NCBI RefSeq assembly: GCF_004011695.2 | Contig: NC_082422.1 | Coordinates: 744,001-808,000 of the forward strand | Direction of reading: 5' to 3' | Length of the DNA stretch: 64,000 nt | DNA from: Ascochyta rabiei | Lineage: Eukaryota; Ascomycota; Dothideomycetes; Pleosporales; Didymellaceae | Shown: one piece after another, positions 41,850 to 53,902 of the stretch | Position numbering within the stretch: the first letter of the stretch is position 1 | How the letters are laid out: each line of letters starts with the position of its first letter | Position numbers and translations under genes: made by a program | Notes under the pieces: generated by a model | The model's input: only the letters and a program-made list of their open reading frames with translations | The model's database searches: none | Told to the model about the DNA's origin: nothing

Positions 41850-42976
41850 GACAAACCCACGCCTCTCGAACCACAAAAGCCTGCTGCCGGACCCGCGGAT
41901 ACCCAATTTGCGCACAAAAGATGACATCTTCTTTGTTGACCGCAGACTTCATTTCAGCTTCGATAAGCCAGCTTGGCAATTTGTTCGCTGCTCTTGCAAG
42001 GAAGAGCTGGGACACGCGAGATGCTTTGCCCAAGGTAATTCGGAGTTTAACGCTGCACGCATGGATCGACGCATTTGCATGTCTACAAAGGCAAGAACTG
42101 AATCTTGACCTCTCTGATGCTGCTTTTCTTCAGGTGACTGCTGCGGTCAACGGTCTACTTCGGTTAGTGTATATTTTCTTCCAGCCTTTTTCAGGAAGTC
42201 AAGCACTTATTTGAGAATTGTGGATTGCGAGGACAAACACAGACCATGATTCTATATTCAGAAGCATAGCATAGCGAAGAGTATCACGAACAAGCATGGC
42301 GCAACGGTGTGCTTATCAGGTAGCTACACAATACCAACCACCATCGTAGACATCTGACTGTTCTGCTCCACCGCGTCCCACGTTCTGACTTATCCCCAGC
42401 AACTACCTCACCAACATCACACCACATCACATTACATCACATCACTCCTGAAACCTCGACGCAATCTTGCAATAAATGCATTGGATATCATAACTGCTCA
42501 AACACAAGCCGACCCAAAGCCAGCAACAGCAAAGCAGCACCCACCACCCCATTTTCTTTCTATCAGTGTGTGGAAACAAACGCAGGCAAGCAAGCAAGCG
42601 GCTCTGGCACAGCCTTCCCCGCGAAAACCAACGCAAGAAGGGAGAGGGAGGGAGGGAGGGAATCATCCAAACAGAAGGTAACAAAGTGGAGCCCCGACAA
42701 GAGGGTCCTCGGAAACTATGTGCTATGTACCAGAAAATAGTGGCAAGTCCGATGATGATCCCAGAGACATACACACCAGGGGAGTCAAATCGGGCTGTCA
42801 CGCAGCAGCAGAAAGTAGAGTGTCGTTGTTGCTATTGTCGTTGTTGATGGTGATGGTGTCCATGTTGGAGCTTCGCGCTATGCAAATGAACGCCGCCCAT
42901 GCCTGCTATACCGTGATAAGAAGAAAATCAGAGTAGGGCTACCGCCACCAGAGAACACGCTGCTGGGCTCGCGAGC
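41850..42976. other. convergent intergenic region after SGT1
   Basis: 3' flanks of SGT1 and of the DUF1996 gene. It contains a purine-rich GGGA repeat at 42641-42660 and CATCACATTACATCACATCA-type sequence near 42415-42445. No gene is supported. Confidence 0.55.
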
Positions 42977-44737
42977 TCAGTGCATCTCGCGACGGCGGTG
43001 GGCGTGTGCGTGGCGCCGGGCCTTCCTGTACGCGGCGTCGACGGTGGTGTAGATGATGACCTCCTCGATGGCGATTTCGTACACGACGTTGCCCTCGGTG
43101 TAGATCTTGGTGGTGATGATGTTGCCAGAGGGATTGACGGCATCGGTGAGGCTGGGGCTGGGCGTCACGGCGGGCGCGACGGGCGCTGAGGAGGCAGGTT
43201 TGGTGGGCGCGGAGGAGGCGGGTTTGGTGGGCGCAGAGGAGGCGGGTTTGCTGGGCGCGGCGACGACGAGGCTGTCGGTGTTTTGGGGTCCAGGGACAGC
43301 GGTGGTCTTGACGTTGTACACGCTGATGCCGCCGCCCCACTTGTCGGTGATCTTGGAGCGGGCAGGCGCGTAGCTCTGCGTGGGGACGGGCGCAACGGAG
43401 GTGATGGAGACACCGCCGGTGGGCTTGTCGGTCGCGCCGGCCTGCAGCTCGGTAGCGTACTCAGGACCGTACTGGACGGGGACATTGCCGCAGAGGCCGT
43501 TGGAAGGACCGCCGCAGTCGTCGTTGAGCAGAGCGGTGGGGATGTCCTCGATCTTGCACTCGCCCTGCTCAGCCTCGGTCTGCAGAGATGGGGTGAAGTG
43601 CTGGCAGTCCTCTACGCGACCAGAGGGGTTTGTGCAGTCGTTCACTGCAGAGCGGAGGGTGTCGGTGTTCCATCCGTTGATGAAGTCAGCGTGGTATCCG
43701 TAGCCAGTGGGGTCGCCGTTGGACCAAACGAACTGGCCGTCCTTGCCCTTGAAAGCGTACGTGTTCCAGATGGTCTCGTAGAAGAGCGATGGGAGACGTG
43801 TCTCGTAGCCCTCAGGGCACTTGCCGCCGTCGATCAGGTTGGGATATGCGACGTGGGACTTGTGGTCGTCGGACTTGACATCCTTTCCGTTCCAGCACGA
43901 GGGGAAGAAGATCTCGGCGCGGATGCCATTGGCGCAGTTGGCGTCCAGGTAGTCCTTGTCAGGCATGAAGTGGCGGTAGCGCGAGCCCTCGGGGGCACGG
44001 TCGTAGTTGAGACAGTTGAAGCCAAGCGACTTCTGGCCAAGAGACAGCTGGCTCATGTCTTCGGCATCCCAGGCTGAGGTTGGCGGGTCAGGGACGGGGC
44101 CGCTGAAGTTGCGCAGACGAGAGTCGCCGGCGAGGACTTCAAAACCCTCCGGGAAGGGCTGGATGTCGTCGCCTAGGAGGAGGTAATAGGCGAGCATGCC
44201 ACCGATCTGGGGAACGACTTCGGTCTTGCCATTGGTATGGGCGAAGTGCAGGGAAGGCGTCCTACGTCGTGTTAGTGTCGTGCGGCATTGATGTAGCAGT
44301 TTGAATGTACCAGTAGGCAGACTTGTCGTCAGAGAACTGGCAGGAGGAGCAGTTGGAAGCTCGGAGATCCTCGTATGTGGTGGATTCGCCAAAGTCTGTT
44401 ACTGGTGTTAGTCTCTTTCTCTAGCCTTGAAACAACCTCTGCCTCAGGCAGACTGGATACGAGCCAGGTGTAGCCAGGGATGCCCTGGGTTGTTCGTTCC
44501 CGTGCACCCCCAGAATAGCACCCCCACTCAAGCAGTGGATCGAAACAGAATTGCGGGTCGTATAAACTCACTGCTACCGCCATGGATGACGTGGCCGTGG
44601 GAGGAAGCAATTCCTGGATCAACGATGGGGTCAAGACGCAGGAAGGCAGTCCTGGAGTGGCAGGGCATGCGCCAGAAAGCCTCAGCGGAGCCAGAGAGGA
44701 GCGCCGCGGCGACAGAGAGCGTGGTCGTGGACTTCAT
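42977..44737 (-). CDS. secreted DUF1996 protein
   Basis: Three exons: 44737-44572, 44395-44311 and 44261-42977, with introns of 176 and 49 nt; 511 residues. The signal peptide is MKSTTTLSVAAALLSGSAEA. The DUF1996 domain follows, recognisable by HVIHGGSNF, NCSSCQFSDDKSAYW, a SLGFNCLNYDRAPEG-like core, FFPSCWNGKDVKSDDHKSH and PLSFYETIW-like segments near its end. Residues about 330-430 are Ser/Pro/Thr-rich linker with three copies of KPASSAPT (DNA about 43180-43255). The C-terminus has a conserved-looking hydrophobic/acidic segment (YEIAIEEVIIYTT) and a basic end (RKARRHAHAHRRREMH). DUF1996 proteins are secreted or wall-associated in fungi; their reaction is not established. Exon junctions were set where the frame joins GGS-NFG and AYW-TPS, both normal for the family. 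Confidence 0.88.
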
Positions 44738-47068
44738 GGTTGATATGTACGATTGTGATATCGGGAGTATGGTCGACGAAGTGCGGTCCTCGGTGGTGAT
44801 TGATGTATTGAGGACGGGGTATTTCGCGCTCGCTTAGTCCGTTTGCTGCTTTCACTGTTCGAGTGTGACGAGCGGAAATCGATTGGCAGTCCAGTGAAGG
44901 ATGTTCTTGGCAAATGTGACGGTGACGGTGGTAACAGTCAACGCTCAGAGTGAATGAATCCTTTCCTCAGCCGCCAGGACTTCTAATCTGTTGCCTTGTT
45001 GCTTGAATCGGTATACACAGAAAAGATTGTCGATGGTATCGATAACGAGGGTGGGTGTTGCAAGAAGTGAGTGACAGCCAAAGGCAAAAGAATGACGAGC
45101 CGCAAGGGCGAACAAAAGAAGGAAGGGGAGAGAGGGGGGAACGAACGGATAGCAGTAGGGCCCGGGTGTGTTTTCTAAGAGAAATGAAGGAATGCTCAGA
45201 TCAGGGCCGTGAAACCCTAGAGAGGCCCGCTGGAGGGAGTGATCCTGTTGGCCAGGGGCACCATGCTCGACGGACGCTAGCGCGCAAACAGGAAGATGAA
45301 ACATGTCAGCAAGGGAGGCCAGGCTGGCTGCAGTGAATCAGGGACGGTAGCACGCGTGCAGCCTTACGAGCCAGTCGCTGTTCAGTATGGCGGTGCGCCG
45401 CAATCTGCGGAGACGTTGAGGTTATCCAGTCCTTCAGGCACCGCTGCGCTTCACCAGGCCGTCTCTCACAGCCCAGCGCATCCTTTCATCAGATGTAACT
45501 GCAGGCAGGCTCCGAATGTTCTCGCCTGCGCACTCGGCCGGCGTGGCACAGGCAATGGAGAAGCCGACACCCGACTTGGAGCTCTCCCCGTGCGCGCAGC
45601 ATCGCAATCTCCAAGAGCTCGTAAGACTCGTGGAACGGCGAGCGTCATCGGTTCCGCTTTAACGGTGCCGCAACTCGGATATAGCGCCGAGAGACCATTG
45701 TGATCAATATTCCCGTGCCTGGGTGAGCACCATGCCAACTGTGCACCATGTTGATGTTGATGTCGATGTTGTTGTTGATGTTGATGTTCACGTTGATGCT
45801 GATGGTGTCGTGCTGCCGATCGTTTGCCACTTTGTTTGACGAATCGGGGAGCAATGTCACTCCCACCTGATTGAGCCCTTGTTCCCGCGTCATAGCATCC
45901 TTCACGTGACCTACCGTCTGCTGTCAACGAAATTGCGCCGACGCTCTCTAAGAGGGCCTGACGACGCGGCAGCGCGGCGCTGCCCGTGCAGCACAGTAGA
46001 GCACGGCGTCCTGCGAAGCGTTGAGGCTGGTTGACGTCTGTAGCCTCGTGCGCCGCAGGCCAAGGTCGTGGCCGACAAGGTACCAATCTATCGATAGGCC
46101 TGCCGCCGTCTCCTGAATTGGAAGCACACGAGGGGTCCAGCGCCTATCACCGCCACCTCTCATGTGGAGGTGTAGCGAAGACGCTGCGTGATTGGTCTCG
46201 TACCCAACGCCTTTTACATCTCAGCTAGTCGCCGCCGCTCAGCTCAGTATTGTTTAACTCATTGCCTTGGAGGTCACAACATTGCACACGACTCCCTCCT
46301 GTGAGAATACACAGTACATAGCAGTCGCAAGCAACACCTTGTTCCTCCCCCTTGTCCGATCCCCCAGCAGCGCGATTTAATTTGCTTCCGCTCGCCCGTA
46401 GGACCCGCTGTTTATGCACAGCGGACCTGCATAGGGGATCCTGGCGCTGCTCAGGCACAAACCCGGTTTGATTGGCGGGGTGAACAGATGCAAGAAGCTT
46501 CGTATGCACATCCAATATGCAGTGCGACTTAATTTTCTTATCTAAGACTGTGCATACGATGATTTCATCACATTTAAGGCTTTGATCGATTCGCGCACTT
46601 ACGAGCGCGTTTTGTTGTGCATTACCAAAGTTGTACGTGGTCTTGGTGTCGACATCACCAGCACAAAGCGTGCCTCAGGTCCAATCAGAACTTGAGACCC
46701 AAAGGAGTGGCTTGCACACGCGCGGCACGCTGTCATGTAGTACGAAAGAAGTACAGCAGACATGCATGCTAGCAACGCTTCGTGCTGTCTCACGCAGCGA
46801 GCCCCGACTCAGCGGGGCGCCTGTCACCACACCAAGTGAATCGAGCTGCCGTACAACCCCTCAGCCTTCTTAATACAGCTGCAGACACCACACGTCTTTG
46901 TTTGTCCGTTGCATTGCATATTGATAGCCTGATCAGTCTGTAACACCGTTGTACCTTGCATACGGTACACATTGACAATTCTCCTCGACGCTTCTCCCGC
47001 GCTTCCAGCGTCCACGCGTCCGAGTCCCAGCTCCCAGCCCTCACTTCCCTGCCGTCCCCTGAGCGAGC
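44738..47068. other. 2.3-kb intergenic region
   Basis: Promoter of the DUF1996 gene and 3' flank of the questin-oxidase-like gene. Frames of up to 206 codons (45466-46086, minus) are compositionally irregular and overlap other frames; I do not call them. A GTTGAT-type simple repeat lies at 45749-45807. Otherwise nothing is seen. Confidence 0.5.
45749..45807. repeat. GTTGAT-type simple repeat
   Basis: About ten near-consecutive GTTGAT/GTCGAT/GTTGTT hexamers. On the minus strand they encode an Asn/Ile-rich chance peptide; a microsatellite is the simpler reading. Confidence 0.75.
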
Positions 47069-48447
47069 TCACAGCTTTGCCTCGTCCCTCAGTGGAACGT
47101 CCTTCCACGCTTGATCAAAACCACAGCTCCTAGTCCAATGCGGCTCACCCGCTTCTACAGAATCAATGGCCATGTGTCCTATCTTCCTCCACATATCTTC
47201 GTTGATAACGAATCCAGGCTTGTCCTCGTACGGCTGGCACGATTTCTGTCCATTAGCTAGCGCTCTGATGAGTTTGCTTGCGTGACCATCATCCTCCAGC
47301 TTGTTCACTCGTAAGATGATTTCGTCCCAGTTCGAGTTCTGTTTCGGAGTGTAGTCTGTGATTTCGGAGAGGTGGAGGGCTGGCGAATGACGCGATGTGT
47401 ACATGACGATGTCGTTCCAAACTTTCCATTCCAGAAGACGACGCTTTGTCGCAGGCGTAAGAAAGTTGTTGGTGGAGGAGAGAAAGTTGGAGAAGAATAC
47501 GGAGGACGTGACGCAGTGCATGTAGTAGAAGTCAAACTTGACTTGGTGAGGAGGGCGTTGGGCTGCTGCTGTGAAGTATACTGTAGATGAAATTAGCATA
47601 GGTTCTCCACGAGAGCGTTGAACCTACCTGCGGCATTGATCATTTCAGCTGTCTTCTCCTCCAAATCATCGTCCTCGCGGATTGTGTACTGGCTCGCAAT
47701 GCCAACCATCTTCTCGGGCGACCTCTTCATAACCCCGTCACGGATCTTGTTTCCATCTTCCCAATGCGCAGCATTACTCAGCTCATCGTCCTTCTTCACT
47801 TCTTCGAGTAATTGCACAATTGTTTTCCTGTCCCCCTTACTTCTGTTCTTCTCAGCAGCCTGCTCAACCCCAAGAAACAGCGAGTTCATCCACTTGTCAT
47901 GCACGCATGCCTGTGCTAGGCCTTCTGCAACGATAGCGGGTTGCTGGAACTCAACACCGAATCCAGTGTGGATGATCGGGTGCAAGAAGCCTGCGTACAT
48001 GCGACTCAGTAAGTCCTCAGCGCGTTCGTCTCGTGCGAAGACATATTCGTTGAGCACCTCCTGCCACGTCTTCGCATCTATCTCCTTTTGAAAGAACATA
48101 AGGAAGTCATGGTAATACTGTTCCTTCCCGAGGTATGTTTTGAAGCGCTCTGGATCGTGCATGTCATCGACGATGGAATCCTTGAGGGGTTCCGGCGGTC
48201 TTTGGTAGTCGACGTTTGTATCATAACCTTGTTGGATCTCTTTCGGGGTGGCGTTAAGCGCGAAGAGTGTAAGAAGGTGATGCGCTATATGATTGTGGAA
48301 GCCGAACTTGTTGAAGAAGATGTGGTGTTTCTCATGGTTGGCTTGCAGTAGTTCGCTTGTTATCTTTGCGCTCTCTATTGTGAGGCACTTGACGTAGTAC
48401 TGAGGCTGCTGAGATGCCTCGAGATGAATCCTCGATCCGGAAGCCAT
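47069..48447 (-). CDS. questin-oxidase-like protein (DUF4243)
   Basis: Two exons: 48447-47628 and 47580-47069, with a 47-nt intron (GTAGGT donor, GCTAAT branch, CAG acceptor); 443 residues. Conserved family features include NKFGFHNHIAHHLLTLFALN near residue 60, YHDFLMFFQKEI, and the histidine-containing LHPIIHTGFGVEFQQP. C-terminal segments such as YYMHCVTSSVFF also match. Family members (GedK and AflY type) are described as Baeyer-Villiger-like enzymes that open anthraquinone rings in polyketide pathways, but many fungi carry stand-alone copies of unknown substrate. No polyketide synthase or partner gene lies nearby, so a role in secondary metabolism is not supported by context. The ATG at 48447 was preferred because it begins the alignable part; upstream ATGs at 48549 and 48621 are in frame. 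Confidence 0.85.
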
Positions 48448-49217
48448 GCTTCTGACGGTGTTTTGTCCGAATGAGTGGTTATCGCGTGCTGTATGGCATT
48501 TGAAAGTTGAAGCGTGGAGTCTCTCAGTACGGCTTAGCCGTGCGAACATTTGCAAACGCGTATTCGTTGATGTGCGATCCTTTCGATCATCAACATGGTT
48601 GACTGCAGTTTTATAGAGCATGTGGCGATGAATGACAATGACGTGTGTGGGGAAGCTGCTTACACTTCGTTCGGTCTTTCGGCAATACGTATGACGATGT
48701 TAGTCAACCACCACACTCACACACTTATTGAATATCGACCGCAGTTTACTCACTGGATTATTAGCATGATCATCCTGGCTGACTTTCAGAAGAATAGGAC
48801 TTGTGATCTGGTGCGTTGATGACTGACCAATAAGCAGCGCGCACTAGTCTCAAGTTTACCTTTTCGCAACCGCTCACCTGGCCGTGTCTCTCCCACATTC
48901 ACGTGTTTAGCATCGTCAACGAATCATCAACCACCCAACGTTCTTCGATCCCAGATGCAGATAGAGGTTTGCAGCGCTGCCAATACTGCTTCCTCTTCAC
49001 GTGCAGCGCAACAACCGTGACGGTACCGACGCTGTCAACAGCCTCACAGCACACGTTACCTGTACATACCTGGCCTCAACATTGAGGTTCATCCTCTCAT
49101 TTTGCCACTTCGAACAAAGTGCAGAAACACTTAAGACGCCGACTTGCGGGGGTGGTGCTGGCTGGTAAAACGACGCCTGCGATTTCTGCTCCCACAACCT
49201 TGGCACTAAACGCTGCA
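48448..49217. other. divergent promoter region between two genes
   Basis: Head-to-head spacing between the questin-oxidase-like gene and the RGG-protein gene. No further gene is seen. Confidence 0.55.
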
Positions 49218-51029
49218 ATGCAACATACAACGGGTACGATATATGGCGCACCTTTTCCCTCACAGCCCTGAGTATAGTGAACAGATCCCGCATTTGGTGG
49301 CGGCATATCACTTGTTCCGGTGGACCCGGAAACAAGACGACAGCGCACACAGCAAGAGACGAATTTGCTGAGTTTGATCAATCCGACATTGGCAGCCAGC
49401 TTTGGAAATACTCAAGTGCATGACTCTCAGCTTGTTGAGGAACCTGCTGCAGAGGAAGAAGACGAAGATGGTGATGTAGATATAGCAACCGACTCTGAAG
49501 AAGGCGAACTAGACATCCCAAAGCCGCTACCAAAAGTCCTTACGGCGGCACAAAAAAAGAAGAAATGGCGCCAGGCCCGCGTCCTGTCCAAAGGCAGGGG
49601 TTGCGTGCTCTACACTATTTCACCAGACGACGTCAAACCCCACGAATCAACTGTTACCTGGGACCGAGAACCTGAGATCTTGTGCAGCTACAACTGGTCC
49701 GGCACTAACGATGGTAGCAATACCATTTTCGTTCCCGGTGGTCCCTCTAGATGGACCCCGCAAGCCATCCCGTACACTGTCCCTGGAGACTTAGGTTTCC
49801 ACCCCACAGACTACAATTATGTGCGACAGCCTCGTGACCCTTTCTCAGCCGTCTTTCACGCCATGACCCTCATGAATCCAGATTACGCGTTTAACGAAAT
49901 CGACATCCTTGCTGATCGCAACAATCTACGCACACTTCTCGAATTTGTACAAGGCAAGACCGTCGGCCCATTTAGACTGGATTTGTATATGGTCTTCGGT
50001 ACACTGGTGATCGTAAGACGCGAAGACGGCTTCTGGCGTCGCTCTGATGGGAAAAACTACGGCTTCAACTTCGAGAAACACTTCACTTCTCCAGCGCCAG
50101 ACATGACCGACGCGACTTCACACTACCGTGCAATCAGGTACTACATGGGTCCTTTGAACGTCGTGTGTCGCTTCGAAGCAGACGCTTGTGTCGACACTGC
50201 GAACGACACATTGTCTGAATCGGAAGCCAACTCTGTTATACCGCCCGTACCAAGGGAGCCAGACCTCATGGAACGCCCACACTTCACGTACCGTGCACCC
50301 TTCCGCGTTCTGCAGAAAGGCCACTTGGTCCCTGGCTCGCAAATGCTCGAGCTGAAGACCCAAGTCGAGAAAACGCGCGAAGACGGCCAATCGCTCGTGT
50401 CCTGTCAAGACCAGCTCTGGTTCGGCCGCACTACGCACCTGTACACCGGGCGCTACGAGGCCGGCACAGGTAGGATCCTGAAGATCAAACAAGAAGACGC
50501 TACGGAGCGAGTGAAGCGCTGGGAACAGAAGAACCAGCAAGACCTTCAGAAGCTCGTTGGGCTTCTGATCACGCTGAAGAGTATGTTGATGCAGCAGCCA
50601 GGGCCGCTGAGAGCTGCGATCTTGGTGAGGGAGGATCCCAGGGGCCCCGTCACGCTGCACGAGATGCTGGACAAGCAGAATGTCGTGCAAAGACAGTTTT
50701 TCGAGCGCCATTGGATGAGGAATCTTCGGCCGAGGCAGTATGCACAGAATAGTGGGAGAGGTGGCCAGTACGGTGGCGGCAGAGGGAGAGGCCATGCTGA
50801 TGCGCAAAGAGCACCGGTTAATGCGCAGAGAGCACAGTCGTATCGACCGCGGAGCCCTGTGCGAAAGTTCCTCTCGAATCCTAACTACAGGCGTTTGAAT
50901 ATTGATGCGCAACCGATGACTCGCCAATATGCTAGTCACGATGCGCCTCAACGAGGCACAGGGCCCCAACGTGGTAGAGGTAATGCATCGCGAAGAGGGA
51001 GGGGTAGTGTTGAACAGGGTCAAGGCTAG
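49218..51029 (+). CDS. conserved fungal protein with RGG-rich tail, probably RNA-associated
   Basis: Two exons are proposed: 49218-49233 (16 bases) and 49285-51029, with a 51-nt intron. The long frame has no ATG for its first 180 codons, so an upstream start is required; this micro-exon gives MQHTTDPAFGGG in frame. The product is about 586 residues. An acidic N-terminal region precedes a globular part with CSYNWSG, VPGGPSRWTPQAIP, DILADRNNLRTLLEFVQGK and FRLDLYMVFGTLVIVRREDG. A Gly/Arg-rich tail (GRGGQYGGGRGRG, RGRGNASRRGRG) follows. Relatives in databases are, as I recall, often labelled geranylgeranyl pyrophosphate synthetase, but no DDxxD prenyl-diphosphate motif is visible, so I do not accept that label. 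RGG tails are typical of RNA-binding proteins. Specific function unknown. Confidence 0.7.
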
Positions 51030-51205
51030 CAGTCTTTCTACGAATACCTCAAATCTACAGATCTCGGATGAATTCAATGCATGCATATCTCATTGTCGCT
51101 AGCCAACTGGAAGAATCAACTCTACAAGGCAATCCCACTCTACCTCAGCCACAACACAGCCATCACATCTCGAATCCACCAACCACATGCCTACCAAGAG
51201 CAGAT

Positions 51206-53902
51206 CTACAATTGAAACCCATCTCCTTCCAGAACCTGCGTCCCCCCATTCAGCCTCACCGTTCTGCTCCTTACATTGCGCCCATCAATCTGCACCCTCA
51301 ACTCATCAACCGCCAACCCACTCCCAGCGCTCACCGCGATATCATATGACTCCCGCGGCCAAAGCGTGATATAGTTCGTCTCCCAGAGCACAGGAACAAC
51401 ATCCCTGTCCTGCTCGTCAACGAGATTCAGCCGTACGAACACAGCGGGCACATCGGACGTATTCTCTAGTTGAATACTCTGACCCTTGCCGCGCACGACG
51501 ATGGTGGCTTCGTCCATTGTCTCGAGGGCGGTGAGGTTGCTGAAGGAGGTCACGGGCGTGTGGTACCAGGTTGAGTTATCCCAGTCTAGGATGTCTGGGT
51601 TGGGGGCGAGCCAGTATACGTTTCTGCTTAGAATGTCGTTGTCGGAGGAGGAAGATCTGAGGATGAGGCGGAGCAGGACTGCTTCAGTGATGTTGTCGAG
51701 GGCTTCGATGCGTGTGGCACGGTTGCTCGTATTGGGGGTTGTGAGTGCGTTGGAGGTTTCTTCTGCGATGGTTTCGCCGGAGAGGCTGATGAGGGATACG
51801 TCTACGCTTCTTGTACTGTTGGCATCGTTGGGGAATAGGTTGCGGTTCACAAGATAGATGTCTCGAGAGTGGTAGTCGTAGACTGCGGACTCCATGTTTC
51901 CGAGTGCAGATTGAGTGCCAAAGTAGCTTCCGCCTGGATGTAGATAGTAATCGAATAAACTCCAGTGTAAGCTTGGCCAGGCATTGTTTAGCATCCAATA
52001 TACCAAGCCCGTTGCAGGGCGCTCGGCACTCCAACGCGAGAGGTAGGCTTCGAACTGGGCACGCGTAGCTTCGTAGTCTGCCATTTGTGATTTGAAGATG
52101 TAGTCAGCTAGGCTTTTGGGTGAGCCATAGCGTTTGAAGAGTCCCTCGTTGTAAATTGTGCGCGTGTAGAAAGATGAAACGTTCGTACTCATGTGGTAGA
52201 GGCCTTTGTCTGGGCTTTTCCAGAGATCGTCGAGGTCAGACGACGAGAGGAATTTGGTCAAGCTGCCGTATTCGGGAGTACCAACTCCAGCACCAAGCTC
52301 AGAACCAAAGCCAAATGCTGCACCCAAGTGTGTATTGTTGCCGTTGTCAGTGTCATACCAGTAGTTTGGTGGCACCCAATCGTACGGACCAGTCATCTTC
52401 AGGCCGCCGTTACCAAGTCGAGACGGAAACCCGTTTTGTGAGGCGGACGCTATGATTGGAGTGGTCCAGTTGTAGTCTCTGAGCGTGTTCACATACAGAT
52501 CAGTCGCTCTGTTGTCGGGCCAGAAATCACTTCCTACCAGAAATCCCATTACACTCGGATGGTTCTGCATCATACTTGCTTCGTGTGCCATAGACCTAGC
52601 TGCAGTCTCATAGTCTTTGTTGTCCCACTTCTCGCCAGTACCCTCCTCGTTGTAAGTCCAGCCCTCCCACTTGTCGCAGCACTCCCACCCTGGTAACAGC
52701 ATAATGCCCATCTCGTCTGCCAAGTCGTACAGTTCAGGATGTTCCTGCTTGCCTTCGAGACGGACGGTGTTCATGCCCATGTCTAGGACGTACTGAAAGT
52801 GCGCACGCAGCTTCTCAAGGTCGAAGCGTAGGAAGATGTCAGATGTGTAGCCGGCACCAAGGACCTGGAAAGGATGGCCGTTGACTGAGAAAACCGTGTC
52901 GTTGTAGGGGTTGAGCCGGGAAGTTACTGTACGTATGCCAAATCTCGTTTTGGATGTTTGATCGTATACTGATGAAACGTCGGAGGCAATGTTCTTGGTT
53001 GCAGTGCATTGAACGCTGTAGAGTGGTTGATCACCCCACTGAGATGGATACCAGGTCTGGGGTGTTTTGACCTTCAGGTACAATGCTACTAAATCCGAGG
53101 CTTTGCCATCTGCCCCGAAGGAGACACGGGGTCTTCCGAGTTCTTTGCCATCTGGGTCAGTCACAGCACACTGAACTCTCCCTTCTATTCGCTTCTCGCC
53201 TAGATTCTTGACGCTAACGGAGAAGTCTACATCGCCCTCCAAGGTTGTTTTGATGCGCGGCTTATCGAGACTGACCTGGCCAGTCTTCTTAAGTTGAATA
53301 TCGCGCCAAATACCTGTCCCGTTGTCGGGTGGGTAAGGATTCCAGTCAACGAATCCGAGGGCAAAGTCGCGGTTATAGTCCGTAGGATACACCTTCACAA
53401 GAAGAATGTTTGTTCCGAGTCGTAGTTTTGACGTGATATCCAGCTCAGCACCCCCATACGCTCCAGTCGTCTCACTGAAGTATTCCTTGTTGAGCCAGAA
53501 GTCCGCTCGAGATGAGATGCCATTGGTAATGAGCTGAGTCAAGGTATCGTTCTCTTCCTGATGCTCAAACTCAGCACGATAGAACCATGCAACCCGAAAC
53601 TGCCTGATGTCGACGTCTTGAAGATTTTCTGAGAAGAAGAGTGAAGTATCGTTGTAAACACCATTGTCGAGTAGTGTGGACATGAGGGTGCCCTTTGAAT
53701 CAATCGTATACCAGGAAGATGTATCAAGATCTGGAGCAGATAGTTTTGCAGTATTGATGCCAACATCTCGAGTTGATGCTACTTTCCAAGAAGCAATGGT
53801 TGTTGTGGACAGGCTGGAAGCTGTGGTTGCGGGAAGGCTGGCAAGACTTGTGGCAGCCCAAAGCAGCCGAGAAGACCACTGTAAGTTGATTCTGCCCATC
53901 AT
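51206..53902 (-). CDS. secreted exo-beta-D-glucosaminidase-like glycoside hydrolase, GH2
   Basis: 898 residues, single exon. A signal-like N-terminus (LLWAATSLASLPATTASS) leads to a GH2 sugar-binding jelly roll (about residues 35-210), an immunoglobulin-like domain and the TIM barrel. The acid/base candidate is D459 in LVGSDFWPDN and the nucleophile candidate E535 in FGSELGAGVG. This Asp/Glu pair and spacing fit the exo-beta-glucosaminidase (CsxA) subgroup rather than beta-galactosidases or mannosidases. A C-terminal beta domain follows. Such enzymes remove glucosamine from the non-reducing end of chitosan oligomers, here probably outside the cell. There are about ten N-glycosylation sequons. 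The next gene upstream on the same strand is unrelated. Confidence 0.88.
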   Translation of the reverse strand: MMGRINLQWSSRLLWAATSLASLPATTASSLSTTTIASWKVASTRDVGINTAKLSAPDLDTSSWYTIDSKGTLMSTLLDNGVYNDTSLFFSENLQDVDIRQFRVAWFYRAEFEHQEENDTLTQLITNGISSRADFWLNKEYFSETTGAYGGAELDITSKLRLGTNILLVKVYPTDYNRDFALGFVDWNPYPPDNGTGIWRDIQLKKTGQVSLDKPRIKTTLEGDVDFSVSVKNLGEKRIEGRVQCAVTDPDGKELGRPRVSFGADGKASDLVALYLKVKTPQTWYPSQWGDQPLYSVQCTATKNIASDVSSVYDQTSKTRFGIRTVTSRLNPYNDTVFSVNGHPFQVLGAGYTSDIFLRFDLEKLRAHFQYVLDMGMNTVRLEGKQEHPELYDLADEMGIMLLPGWECCDKWEGWTYNEEGTGEKWDNKDYETAARSMAHEASMMQNHPSVMGFLVGSDFWPDNRATDLYVNTLRDYNWTTPIIASASQNGFPSRLGNGGLKMTGPYDWVPPNYWYDTDNGNNTHLGAAFGFGSELGAGVGTPEYGSLTKFLSSSDLDDLWKSPDKGLYHMSTNVSSFYTRTIYNEGLFKRYGSPKSLADYIFKSQMADYEATRAQFEAYLSRWSAERPATGLVYWMLNNAWPSLHWSLFDYYLHPGGSYFGTQSALGNMESAVYDYHSRDIYLVNRNLFPNDANSTRSVDVSLISLSGETIAEETSNALTTPNTSNRATRIEALDNITEAVLLRLILRSSSSDNDILSRNVYWLAPNPDILDWDNSTWYHTPVTSFSNLTALETMDEATIVVRGKGQSIQLENTSDVPAVFVRLNLVDEQDRDVVPVLWETNYITLWPRESYDIAVSAGSGLAVDELRVQIDGRNVRSRTVRLNGGTQVLEGDGFQL

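Noticed and set aside
43283..44077. 264-codon + strand frame antisense to the DUF1996 gene
   Set aside because: Antisense shadow; Gly/Val/Ala-rich composition dictated by the codon use of the real gene.
45466..46086. 206-codon minus-strand frame
   Set aside because: Irregular composition, overlaps several other frames and a simple repeat; no domain.
47069..51029. Secondary-metabolite cluster around the questin-oxidase-like gene
   Set aside because: No synthase, tailoring enzyme, transporter or regulator is adjacent; neighbours are unrelated.
50118..51086. 322-codon frame antisense to the RGG-protein gene
   Set aside because: Antisense to a conserved coding frame; no start or domain support.
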